DNA from: Branchiostoma floridae | Lineage: Eukaryota > Chordata > Leptocardii > Amphioxiformes > Branchiostomatidae | Length of the DNA stretch: 64,000 nt | Direction of reading: 5' to 3' | Assembly (NCBI RefSeq): GCF_000003815.2 | Contig: NC_049991.1 | Coordinates: 21,895,062-21,959,061, forward strand | Part shown: positions 1 to 12,600 of the stretch, in pieces | Position numbering within the stretch: the first letter of the stretch is position 1 | Layout of the letters: the number at the start of each line of letters is the position of its first letter | Program-made: the position numbers and the translations under genes | Notes under the pieces: model-generated | What the model saw: the letters and a program-made list of their open reading frames with translations, nothing else | Database searches by the model: none | Told to the model about the DNA's origin: nothing

Positions 1-130
1 TTTATTTTTATTTTTAATTTGATATTTCGGCTGTATATGCATGAGAAATACAGCCAGGGCTACCCAACTAGCCGCAGGCTATTATCAAGGGCTAGCCCTG
101 GTAACAATACAATATACAATAGACAATATA
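1..130. other. AT-rich left edge with two small stem-loops
   Basis: Two stem-loops are visible: GGCTGTAT (29-36) pairs with ATACAGCC (48-55), and CCAGGGCTA (54-62) pairs with TAGCCCTGG (93-101). They could be the tail of a mobile element cut by the window edge. I see no coding potential from 1 to about 430. Confidence 0.35.
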
Positions 131-439
131 CAAAAACAGCATTAACGAAACAGGTAACTTAGGCTACAGAGGCGAGGTATATGGTATTCTTTATGATAAA
201 GGTAAATGTGTGCCTAACATAAATGCTTATATGGGGACATTTCCGCTAGGTTCATTATAAACGGCTCCATGTAAAACACGTATTTCTAAATTATCTTCAA
301 TGCAGCGAAATTTAAAATCTAGCCTAGGTTTAATGTTTTCAGCATGATTGTTTTTCAGTGCTTTAATGTGTGTTTCAGAATGAGAGGTTATTTACTGGTC
401 CCTGAATGTAATGCGAAATTTCTGCTTATGCAAATTAGC

Positions 440-618
440 CGCGATGCACCAATCACCAAGCAGAACCACGGGCGGGTTGTGTGGTCGTGCTGACGTCACT
501 TCCGGGTTGTGGGTTAGGGAGGAGGAAGATCGAATGTGGGTCTGTCATGTCTGTCATGTTTGATTTGAAGATGGTTCGGCTCGCTGCTGCTGACCGACGC
601 TAGCCGCTCAAGCGGGAC
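440..618 (+). promoter_or_regulatory. Putative CRE/ETS promoter and 5' UTR of the septin gene
   Basis: Just upstream of the first septin coding exon lie a CCAAT-type motif (ACCAATCACC near 448), a perfect CRE (TGACGTCA, 491-498) and an overlapping ETS-like ACTTCCGG (497-504). There is no TATA box. The combination is typical of broadly expressed, TATA-less promoters. The transcription start cannot be seen from sequence; I infer it between about 500 and 600. Confidence 0.5.
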
Positions 619-633
619 ATGTCAAGCCAACAG
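619..633 (+). CDS. SEPT3/9/12-like: Septin exon 1 (MSSQQ)
   Basis: ATG followed by four codons and a good donor (CAG/GTAAGC). Phase 0 joins the next exon. It encodes only five residues, so support is from position below the promoter, splice site and phase. An alternative in-frame ATG exists at 814. Confidence 0.55.
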
Positions 634-3600
634 GTAAGCGGTGTTTGCTTTCACACAGACCTAATCCCGCGGTGGATCGTGTTCTCGCCATTTAGAGGCT
701 AGGGGTGGCCGGGAATGATCCACACGCTCTGGCTTTGTTCGCTCCTTTTGTCTGTCCCGTTATTTTGTTCTGTTCGGTTCTAGAGTTCAGTTGTCAGTGT
801 TGAACTGTTCGCCATGTCTTTCCGTCTGCAGGGGTTCACTCTCTCCGGAAAACAGTTCGAAGGTAAGAAGACTTCCCCCTTTTTTTATGCAGAGTCCGTC
901 TAGATTTTAGATGCACGCATGAGCGCGGTGAGATGGAGAGGGGAGGGGAGGGGGGGTTCTGTGCCGGACGCTGTTCGGTTCTTCAGGTTTCCTGTCTGTC
1001 TGATTCGCCGCCCTGTCTCTCTTGTCTAGTAGGGATGGGTTGGAAAGTAGATCCTTTTGTTTCCGACAAGTTGGACTCATGTTGTTTGTGTTTTGATGTG
1101 CTGTTATAAGTATGTGGGCGGGGCCTCGGGGCGTCGTGTTACTCCGGGCAGCTTAGGCCGCCTTTGTTTGGGCCGATCAGCTGAGATTTCAATTTTCAGG
1201 TCAATTAAAATCCACAGCAATTAACTTCCTGGTATTTTATGACGACTTGACCTGTTTTGCGTATCAAACGGCAGCACAATTTGTCACATTTAGCCCAGTG
1301 CTCTAAGTACTTTTTTTCAGCCAGGTTGCCCAGACCGCAACCTGAACCTGAGTCAAAAGCCAGGTTGCACCATCAACATTTCAGGTTGCCCCACTTACAA
1401 GTTATCACTTTCTTCAAGTTCAAATCAGCTACTTAGTACTTATCCGTTACCTTATCTTTTCTTCTTGTTACGTGTAACTACTTTTTTTTTTTTTTTGGTT
1501 AATTAGGATCTCCATTAGTGACTGATATGACTGATATTACTTGTGTCTTATAAGTTATATTACTAATACTCATTATTACCGAAATTATTATTAAGAAATA
1601 AATACAAAAGCTTATGTTTGTAGGTGGGGGGAAAATTAGTGTTCCAACTGAAAACTTTCAAGTTACACACTGCGCTACTTGGGTTTAATACTTTAAAATC
1701 AAGTTGCGCCAAGCAAAATGTGGTTGCGTTTGCAAGTAGGTATTTCGAGCACTGCATTTAACCCTAGGTCACTTTATATATACACACTATAAAAGACTTG
1801 AAATATTTTGATACAGCTACATATATACTGTACATGCATAATCCAGTGAAGTGTAAACTATAAGCCAAAACGTAGTGTGACCAGAGAAGTGTGATTGTGT
1901 GATTCCTCTGAAGTAAGATAACTCCACATTAACTAGCTAGCAACTGTAACTCTGAATGGCAGTATTGTTACACCCACATCCACACATCTGAAGAGATGTC
2001 ATCCTAGATATAAACAAGCCTTCAGCCATAACAAAGTGATACACTAGCCATGGCGCAAGTTTTTGATCCTGATGAACTGAAAACAGGAGAACTGTACGGG
2101 TTCAGCTGCATCAATTTAATATTGTGGTTCTCAGAGTTCAAAGCAAAGTGGTGCTGAATGAAGACGAGACAAAAGGGAAGTCTGTACATAATTGGCACCC
2201 TTTTAGGGAGTGAGTTAAATTTCCGGGCAGACATTAGTGCGAGTTGCTGAAATTTTACCTATAGTATAAATACCTAGAGAATCAAGAACACACGGGTGTC
2301 GATATAGTTATTAGACTGTTTATTTAGACTTGTAACCAAAGTTAGCTTCAGAATTATATATAGTTTACCTTGATGTCTACCCTCCATTAGATGTGAGTAT
2401 GCCCATAACTGTTACAGAGTGTTAGAACAGTTATGACTGAAGTATCTCATTGTTGCAACAGTTAAAACAGTTGTGACTGAATGTCTTTCTGTGACTGTTT
2501 CTTCTCCTTCTGTGCTGGTCTTTGAAAGGTTCCTCAAGCTAAATCTGACTCTCAGGTCTCTCCAGACGTCTTCCCAGAAGATTAAGCTCAATTAGCCTTG
2601 GGAAGTCTCCTCAGATTTAAGTCTTAAGGCCCTGGAGGCAGAAACTTAAGATGGGTACTGTAACCATTAGTACATGGACATTTGTTTATGGTTATGTTCT
2701 AGGACAACCTGGTACAGGAAGGTTTTTGTAGACTTTAAATGGAGTACATTTGTATTTTTTTTCTGAGGAGAAACGTTTTAATTGTAATATGTGATAGTGA
2801 CAGTTTTTTTAATATCTGCTGTTTTATATGATTTAAAATGTAGATTTAGTCTAACCATACTGCTCATGTCTTCGAAGAATTTGACATCCTTTAACGTCCA
2901 AATTCCAATGACAAAAGCTACATCATCAGGCACACCGACCACACTTCAGGGTTTATTTTCTGTGTCTCTCATGCAGACACAAGTTTTGTCAGTCTGTTGT
3001 GTTTATTTTTAATCACAACAAGCAGATCTTTGACCAAAAGGCACTGAGTGAGTCAGAAGGGAAGTTTGTACAGAATGGCAGAGGAGGCAGTGCAACGTTG
3101 ACGGTTCAAATTTTGCAATCACTGTCCGTTAATATATACTGTCTTTGTCACTTAATTTTGTAACTCATAACATTTACAAAAATAATCATCCATTTTTAAT
3201 TATCCAACATGGCTGACAATTCTGCCATCGTTCATTCTTAGTTCAAACCCCCCAATATCAAGCTTTATATTATACTGTATTTAAATACTTTGTGGTTTTT
3301 GGATGACCCTAAATGTTCTGAGCCGATGCAATAACTGAGTTGGTAAAGTATTCGCCTTGCATTCGGTGGTTGTAAGTTTGGCACGGCCGAGTCATACCAA
3401 AGACTTTAAAAATGGTACATGTTTCATTCTGTTCATAGCACTCAGCACTGATGGGGAAGAGTATGGGAGTTAAACACACATCACTACCAGCGGACTAGCC
3501 CCCTGCTGTAGTGGCACAAATGTGTGGCCCAAGGGCTACAGAAATGGAGATGGGTGCCACCCCTAAGCATCTGTTTCAAATGTACAGCAAAACTTTTAAA

Positions 3601-6600
3601 TGCTCTGTCTCACTTGTTGGCCCAATTCAGTTACTTATCTAACTGTTGCAGATTGACACAGATTTTCCTCTGACTTACGTATATGTTGCAATAACCCAGT
3701 CCAGGCAGTAGTTTTCATTTTGGGATTAGAACACCTGTCAGGCAGGTGGAAATTGGGATTGGAACCCAGGATCTGATGGTGTAACCCTTCCCCAGACCAC
3801 AGCAGGCTGGTGTATGTTCTGGTGTGTTATTGTTGTCTGTGTAGACTAGAGTGTGTTAACCATGTACATGTATGCTGGGTGGGATGGGGAGGAAAGTTTC
3901 TCTCTTGGGTTTATTTTATTTGGGGAAAGAAAGAAACATTCAGAAAAGAAACATTACTCATCCAGGGATAAACACCAGCAATATACATGTGCCACCTGCT
4001 AAAACTTCTGTCTGAGTTTTGTATGTACTGATTTTTGTGGAAATGTTGGTGTTGCCTCTCTATAGAGAGTGAACTGAACTGTGTTCTTTTTACAGACTAC
4101 CAAATAGAGATGTGATACAGGATAAAATGATTGAAACTGGTTGAAATTCAAACAAGTTAGCAAATTTGAGATGGATAGATCATATAGGTACAAATGCACA
4201 TGTTTTTATTCAAAGTCAAAGTTCCTTCCCGCGCCTGATGGGGGATAAGCGGCGCCCATCTCTGTTTCAGTAGCCCTGGGCCACACACAACTTTGTGCAA
4301 TCACTACAGCAGGGGGCTAGTCCACTGGTAGTGGTGTTTGTTCAACATCTATCCTCTTTCCCGAATGCTGATCATGAGTGCTAAGCAGAGAAAGCAGCAT
4401 GTACCATTTTTAAAGTCTTTGGTATGACTCGGCCGGGGATCAAACTCAAGACCTACCGAATGCAAGGCAAACACTCTACCCACTCGGCCATTGCACTGGT
4501 TACTGTTTTTATTAGAAAGTTTTAATTGCTATAAGTTGATTTTATAATTTATCACTTTTTGCACAAAGTTCTTGTACATTTCCAACCTGTCCTCCCAATG
4601 TTGCGAGGTGCTGGAAGTGTAACAGTGCGTGTAAAAGGCTACAAGTTGTTGCCATTGTGCAGACGTGTGTACACCTGGTGGAGGGGGACATGTGATCCGC
4701 CGGACAGGTGTGCATTACAGGTGTGCGTGTTTACACCTGCTGGGTAGGCAGGTAAGGAGGACTGTTACAGACTCAGGTGTGCAGACTCAGAAACATGCCC
4801 TTCAATTTCAAATGTGTTTACACAACAAATACACCTGTCTGTAGTATTTAAGACAGTTTAATATGTCTTAACAAGTTGAATAGATCGTTTTCACAGAACG
4901 TTCGAAAACCGTTCGATCACGCGTGGGCGCCATGTTGGATGATAACCTGGATGACTAGAACACAGAACGGCGCTGTCAAAGTTACTTGCGGCGGGTTCAA
5001 GTGTGCTGTTTTGTCTCCATTCTGTGAATCATTAAGTGATGTAGCCAAGGTTAGATATCAGGACAAAGTTGCAATAATACGTCTTGATCTATATACAAAT
5101 GTACTTTTAAAAATGGCACATTTTCAACGATCTAATGCTCACCAGGTGCCAATCACGAGGATTTACTTTTGCGGTAGCGGGAAATGGAGTGTTCGCGGTG
5201 GTTTAGAGTTCGCGGTGAAGCGGCCTCGCAAAAACCGCGATCATTCACTGTACCTGGCCGCTACCCTGGATGATATCCTTTCACTGACAGGCAGCGTGCA
5301 GAGGACTAGCTACCAATCCCCACCGCATGCGCGCACGAGCTGGCCCTCAATATCCACTTGCCTAACAAGTTTTGTGTAAGGGTGCCGTCACACGTGCGTA
5401 TTTCTGTTCTACATGTAGACCTTACGAAAGTCTCTGTACCTTTGTCGTGTCTCAATAAAGAATCTTTATCAAAGATCGTATGAGGTCCCTATGGACTATT
5501 TGTCTCTATCAGGCAGGGACTGGGAAAAAGCAGAAATTAAACAAATATAGACACTCAGATAACATGCTAGAGAAGTTAGTTGGCCGAGGGAGTATGGCCT
5601 GCGACCTAGTTAACTCCTCTGGCATGTTATCTGTATATATTTGTCAAATTTTATTTTCCCAGCGACCTGTGGAGCACGGTGGGGGCTAAGAATTTCATAC
5701 GAACCTCATACGGACTTGAATGTATGTACGCATGTGTGACTGCATCCTTCAGGTGCAGTCACACGAGCGTATACATCAAGTCCATATGAGGTCCGTATTG
5801 ACATTTTTCTTCATATGATCATGTACCAGTCGTATGCACAATACACACCTCACCTCATATTTTTAGGTAAGCGTACTGGGCCGTGCTGAGCGTAAAACTG
5901 ACACAACGATTGAGATGCGCTTGAGGGGTGTATTGTGCCCGTTACCACGTGTAAGTTCCGCATTGACATGTTTTGTCTTGCCTTAGGAAAAGTTTGAGAC
6001 TAAAGAAATTTTTTTTTTCTACCAGCTACACAATCGTGGGTAAAAAAAGTTCGAATTTCGTTCCTCGTGAACAAGCCAAACAATTTTTAATCCTCGCTTG
6101 ATTATCGACAGAACATCTGGGGCAGTACTGGTGAAAATATCATTCACAGCTCAGGACGCGATGTGCCGTGTTTTATGAAAAAGAAATAGAACAAGCTTGC
6201 TGACATTTGCGTGTAACATGGTATACGTCCATGACATACCCTGTACCAGAAACCAACTTTCTCCCCCCCCCCCCCCCCCCAAAAAAAAAAACATGCACAA
6301 ACTCCGCGGCGGGGCTACTGTTGGTGGGCTGGTAGGAGAATGGTTTAATCAAGTTATTGAAAAGAGGACGGACTGTAGGTAATGTTGTTGAACAGAAACG
6401 GCGAGTAGGCCGTATCCTGTGTTTATGGAACTCGCAGTTAGCACGGCTAACATCCAGTCCGTTTCCTGAATAAAAAAGGCTTCTTTCGACGTACGAGTCC
6501 ACCACGTGCAACACACAGCCGTGTGGAGATCGAGCCGCTTATCATCCAACATGGCCGTTCGAACGTTCGAACGCGACTGTGACGTCATTGTGAAAACGAT

Positions 6601-9600
6601 CTATTAAGTTTCCGCATAGTCTTAAACACTGAGTGGGTGGGTGGAAAAAATAACAGTGACCTCCTTACAGGTACACTGGGCCCTTTTATCATGTGCCAAG
6701 CTTACATAATTACATGCTTGAAAAAAGCATGTACTGTTTCTGGTAGGGATCTTTGTGATTCCGGACCGATATCTCTAGAACCTCTGGATGGATTGCGATT
6801 TCCTTTGCTATGGGGATAGAGTGTGTGACCTATTGTGCTATTAAGTAGATTAGAAGTTTGCTGTTGTTTTGTGGTTCGTTTATTTAAAAAATATTTACAC
6901 CCCTTTTCCTGATATGGAGTGATCTGGCCTCATTCCCTCTGTCTCAACCTCCTTGGGGACAGCTAGCAGCTGTAACATGTGTTTTGAGTTTTCAGTAGCA
7001 TGGGAGTGTGTGGAAGGGTCGTTTCCAGTGCTATATCTCCAGAACAGAACGTGTGATTTACCTCCATGAAAAATGGAGGTATAGTTTTTGGTGTGTCTGT
7101 GTGTGTGTCTGTTTGTGTTTCCACATATTTGTGGTCAGCATAACTTTAGAACCTGTTGATGGATTGTAATGATATTTGGTATTTGGAAGACGAAGGTCAA
7201 AGTCAATTTTGGATCCCCTGGTTTGTGACCTTGGTACTGCAACAGAACTTGGATTTTTGAATCTTTTGACATGGATATGCTATGGTCTTGATTTTTGGTG
7301 GCACATAGCTTGTGGTGTAAGGAAGAAGTGTTGTATGTTTGGGCCCTCTAGCAGCTTGCTCTAGAACTGCTGGGGCATTCTGGTCAAAATCTTCCAAGGA
7401 GCAAAAAAGAGCAACTGTGACCATCGCTGTCACCTCTGTATGGTGTGAACCATTATATACACATTGAGATACAATGTATGTGCCAGGTGCAGGTGTAACA
7501 ATAGGAAATAAAAATGAAATGGTGAGGACACCAGAAAGGTGTAGTTTTGGATCTCACTGTTTACCATAGGTAGATATATAACTTAAGAACAATGATGGAA
7601 TAATTTTGCCAAACGTCAAACCATATCAACCCCCACAACACACCATACGCACCATCACAAAACAAAATATTTCAAGCAGGTTTGAGTTTTCAGACTCTTG
7701 TTATAACTGGTTATAGTATAGGGAGAATAGCCGGGGGAGTTTGGATTACGCTATTACTATTTAGTATTACTAGTATTATTATTTAAGTGTAGACTGACAC
7801 ACAACCATACCTTACCAGCTGTATATCTGTGTCTGTACCCCCGTAGGAAGGCCTGGTGGAGGCTAGTACCACAGTGGTACATGTACTGTACCAGCTGTAT
7901 ATCTGTGTCTGTACCCCCGTAGGAAGGCCTGGTGGAGGCTAGTACCACAGTGGTACATGTACTGTACCAGCTGTATATCTGTGTCTGTACCCCCGTAGGA
8001 AGGCCTGGTGGAGGCTAGTAGTACCACAGTGGTACTTGTACTGTACCAGCTGTATATCTGTGTCTGTACCCCCGTAGGAAGGCCTGGTGGAGGATAATAC
8101 CACAGTGGTACACGTACTGTACCAGCTGTATATCTGTGTCAGTACCCCCGTAGGAAGGTCTGGTGGAGGCTAGTACCACAGTGGTACATGTACTGTATAT
8201 CTGTGTCTGTACCCCCGTAGGAAGGCCTGGTGGAGGCTAGTACCACAGTGGTACATGTACTGTACTAGCTGTATATCTGTGTCTGTACCCCCGTAGGAAG
8301 GCCTGGTGGAGGCTAGTACCACAGTGGTACATGTACTGTACCAGCTGTATATCTGTGTCCGTACCCCCGTAGGAAGGCCTGGTGGAGGATAGTACTAGTA
8401 CCAGGCCACAGTGGTACACGTACCTTACCAGCTGTGCTGCATCTGTGTCTCTGTGCCCTGCTAAATATTCCCTGCCCTGAAGGACAGGTAGAAACGGAGA
8501 GTCAGACTGAGTGAGGTTTGAAGTGATGGCCGAGCGAGTGGGCGTGATCGTCTGTGAGAAAACACTGCTGAAAAGTGTCATTTAAGTAACATGGTTCAAA
8601 AATTTGTCAAACATCATACTGGCGATATGCAGAACTTAAGAGACATGATTTGATACCCTTTTTGACATTTGCTTTTTAATACCTAAAGTTAAGTAGGAAA
8701 GTCAGCGAAAGAGGAGTTGAGTTTACATGAACATGTCCTGATATGAAGTAAAGCTTAGATCCGATTCTGGATACTGTAAATGTATTTAAGTTCGCAGGAT
8801 TTACTTTCGCGGCAGCGGGAAAAAGGACTTTGCGCTGTGTTTTTAAGTCCGCGACAGCACCATGGACTGTAGTCTCTTGCTGCCATGGAAAAATGTTCCC
8901 TGTGGTTTTAAGTTTGTGGTGAAGCGACCACCGCAAAAAACGCAAACATTAAACCACCGCAAAAGTTTCTGCATTTACAGTATTTCCTGGTGCACAGAAT
9001 GTCTTTTGTCTGCCTGCAGAAGACTGATCCGTGTAGATATCGCTGAGGAAACTTCAGACGTCCAGTCAAGGTTGATGTGTTCAGCGACCCGTGCTGTATA
9101 TTGTTGTAACCGTGATGCTGTGTATGTTACTGAAGGGCTGATCTATAGTTTATACCTGATGTCTGTATGATGAATGTGGTGCTAGGTGGGTGGGAGGGCG
9201 GAGGAATAACAAGTTTGACCTATTGAAAAGACTTCATTGTTACTCTGGATGTCATTCTTCTCAGATTTACTTACAGGAGTAACGCTAGTTGACCTACCGG
9301 GTATATCCGTTATTTTTAAAAACAAGGTATTGGGGTATTAACTAGACGGATGGTGGTTTTAAACTGCAATATTTTGAACTGTTACAATTTGAAACCACCA
9401 TCCGTCAAATCGATATCCTTAAATACCCTTTTTTTAGTAAAGGNNNNNNNNNNNNNNNNNNNNNNNNNNNNNNNNNNNNNNNNNNNNNNNNNNNNNNNNN
9501 NNNNNNNNNNNNNNNNNNNNNNNNNNNNNNNNNNNNNNNNNNNCTTCTTTTTTTTAAAAATTTAATATAACAAATGGCACCATTGACTGCAGATTAGTGG

Positions 9601-12600
9601 AGAACAGTACATGGAGAACTGACTCAAGTCTGTTTAAGAATTCTGCATAGGATAGAAGACCTCCAGGAGGGCTCAGGGTCACCCCCGTCCATTGTTGGTA
9701 CGATCCAGACTTCAATGGGCTTTTCTGCACAGGAGAAGAGAGAAAAGCACCAGGAACAATGGAGGGACTAGGGGGTGGGAATGGGAACTGGTGCTGCATA
9801 AACATCCTTAACACCCCTCCCAGGGCAATGGTTGGCTCCAAGGTCTGGTAACTGGCAGTTGTAATGAGCTATTCCAGTTGAAAGATAGGGGTGTAAAGGT
9901 ATGCGTCATGTACCTTAAAGTGATATTCTCTGAAACAATTGAATTTGTTGCTATATCCTTTAAAAGTAGTGGTAAACTGCTTGTATCTTTTCATCTATCT
10001 GGATTATGAAATGTTTTGAATATACCTTAGTTAGTTTAATGTGAAACATTTGAACCACCCCTATTATGAAAGTGGTACTATCTCATATTCTTATCCATGA
10101 GAGTAGACTGGGTGAGTCCACTGCACCAGTAGGGGTGTTTGTGTGCCTGCTTGTAAGTTAGTGAGGAGTAATTGGTCAGCAGACATGGAGTCCGATGTAG
10201 CGACTGAGTCGGATGTCCGGGACATTGTAGCGACCGAGTCGGAGGTTCGACAGATTGTAGCGGCGGTGTGGGTGGTTACCGGGGAGGGGGTGTGTCTCCC
10301 TGACGACGGTAACCTGGTTATGACCTCTTGTTGTTCTGTACATGTTGTTGTAGATCAGTTCTACATGTGCATACACACCTATGTCAGGACACTCTGAATG
10401 TTATTAAGTGTGTCAGAAAGTGGACTTTGTATTGTAGAGTCAACGTGGGCTTTTTAATCCAGGACTCGAAATACCACCTGCATATGTAGGTTAGTGCACG
10501 TAAAATTGGAGCTGTGCAGGTATTTCTGATGTCTACCTACACCTAACCTGCACTGGTCCATGTACTGTGTTTTATACATAAATGTCATATAATGTAGGTG
10601 TTAATGGATTGTTATTAGCTGCATGGACTGTCACCACCTATGAATTCTAGAAGAAATAATAGCAATGGTTTCTGACCAAATTTAGTTTCAGTGGTGCAGG
10701 TAACATTTGTCTGGTTCATGTAATTTTCAATGCAGACTGCAGGTATGCAGAAAAAAAGTATTTCAAGCCTTGTTATCCCTTCTAATTCATTGTTGAAGAG
10801 ATTCGTCTGTCACTGAATACAGTTGATAGAATATTCTTCAAACAGCCATAGTTTGAAAGGAGGAAACACATACCCCATCCTAATTTCTATTTTCAACATT
10901 TATCAGTCTTTTATCCTGTCTAATTTCTATATTCAGACATTCTTTTTTAATAAGAAGTTTTTTATTCTTTCTTTTTTAATGATTTAGTTGCAATTGTCTG
11001 ACCATTTTCATAACACGTATATCTGTTGTGCAGGTAGTTGCAATATTACTGTCAGTGAATGATATCGCCGATCATGTTCCGTTGAACTTCTAGTCGCTCA
11101 AGTAAAATCAGTCCATGTTAGGTAGTCTTCCAAGTGTGTGACAGAGAAGACAGATGCCATGGTGTGTTTGAAGTATTTACAGGTTCATTGCATTGGAGAT
11201 ATTCCCCCACTACTAGCTCTTTTCAGCAAACACTTACTAGTAAGTCACTGCTCAAGGTCTTGTGCTGTGCCTCACCCCCGATGTGAGGTGTGGTATGACC
11301 CATACCTTGTTGCCAGTGTCAAGCCTTGCTTGTGTAAGGAGTGATACCGGCAACCGGGTATGGGTCATAACAAAACTCACATCGGGGGTGAGNNNNNNNN
11401 NNNNNNNNNNNNNNNNNNNNNNNNNNNNNNNNNNNNNNNNNNNNNNNNNNNNNNNNNNNNNNNNNNNNNNNNNNNNNNNNNNNNNNNNNNNNCAGACTGA
11501 CCTACTCTAAACGGGGGTGTTTCTCACTCCTTACACTTGTGTTGTGGCTCACCCCCATGATGCCGGTGGTACAACGCCGTTGGTGTGTTGTGGCTCACCC
11601 CCGAAATTCCGGTGGTACGACCCATACCTTGTTACCAGTCAGTATAACTATAAGCCTTACTTGTGTTGTGGTTCACCCCCGAGTTACAGGGTAGTATGAC
11701 CCATACCTTGTTGCCCGTGGGTGTGTTGTGGCTCACCCCCAAGTTGCCAATGGTACGACCCACACCTTGTTGCCCATCGGTGTGTTATAGCTCACCCCCA
11801 AGATGCAGGGTGGTACGACCCATACCTTGTTGCCCATCGGTTTGTTGTGGCTCACCCCCGAGTTACAGGGTGGTATGAACCATACCTTGTTGCCCTTCAG
11901 TGTGTTATAGCTCACCCCCGAGTTGCAGGTTGGTACAACCCATACCCTGTAGCCCGTCGGTGTGTAATCAAGCCTTGCATGTGTCTGGAATTCCGTCGGA
12001 ATCTGTAGAAAGTGGAACGTCCTGCCCTGTCCTAACAAACATCCCGCCAAACCGCCCAGAGTCAAGTGAGTCTGGTGATCCTGTGAGTTTGGGTAGGATT
12101 AGCTTCGGGCTGGGGAAATATGCACTTGAACTTCTGAGGGTGGCTCTGTGGAAATGCTCCGTCTCCATGGCGATGTGTGAGTGACAGATACATAGTCCAG
12201 GAGACTGACAGACGAGGGAGCTCCAAGCTAAACATCAGCTGATGGGCTGATAGTGCCTGCTGCTGTTTGTGTTGGAGCGAGTAGCAGTGGGTCTTAAAGC
12301 TCCAAGAAAAGCCCAAGACGTTAGGTTTAAGACATGGCGGGGAGAGAAGAGTTTGTGGAGTTTTTAGATCGGTCTCAGTTAAAGCGTCCCGGCCACGAGA
12401 TCAGATGGGAAAGCCTACTGTTCTGTAACTGTGAGTTCAGATGGGAAAGCCTACTGTTCTGTAACTGTGAGTTCAGATGGGAAAGTCTACTGTTCTGTAA
12501 CTGTGAGTTCAGATGGGAAAGCCTACTGTTCTGTAACTGTGAGTTCAGATGGGAAAGCCTACTGTTCTGTAACTGTGAGTTCAGATGGGAAAGCCTACTG

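Noticed and set aside
4215..4500. tRNA gene
   Set aside because: A- and B-box-like sequence, but no clean cloverleaf; shared tail with other copies marks it as a SINE.
4876..5379. 167-codon plus-strand ORF
   Set aside because: Starts inside a terminal inverted repeat and covers palindromic element DNA; no recognised domain.
10143..10397. 84-codon ORF with [20 protein letters not shown] repeat
   Set aside because: Short internal duplication without splice sites or homology that I can support.
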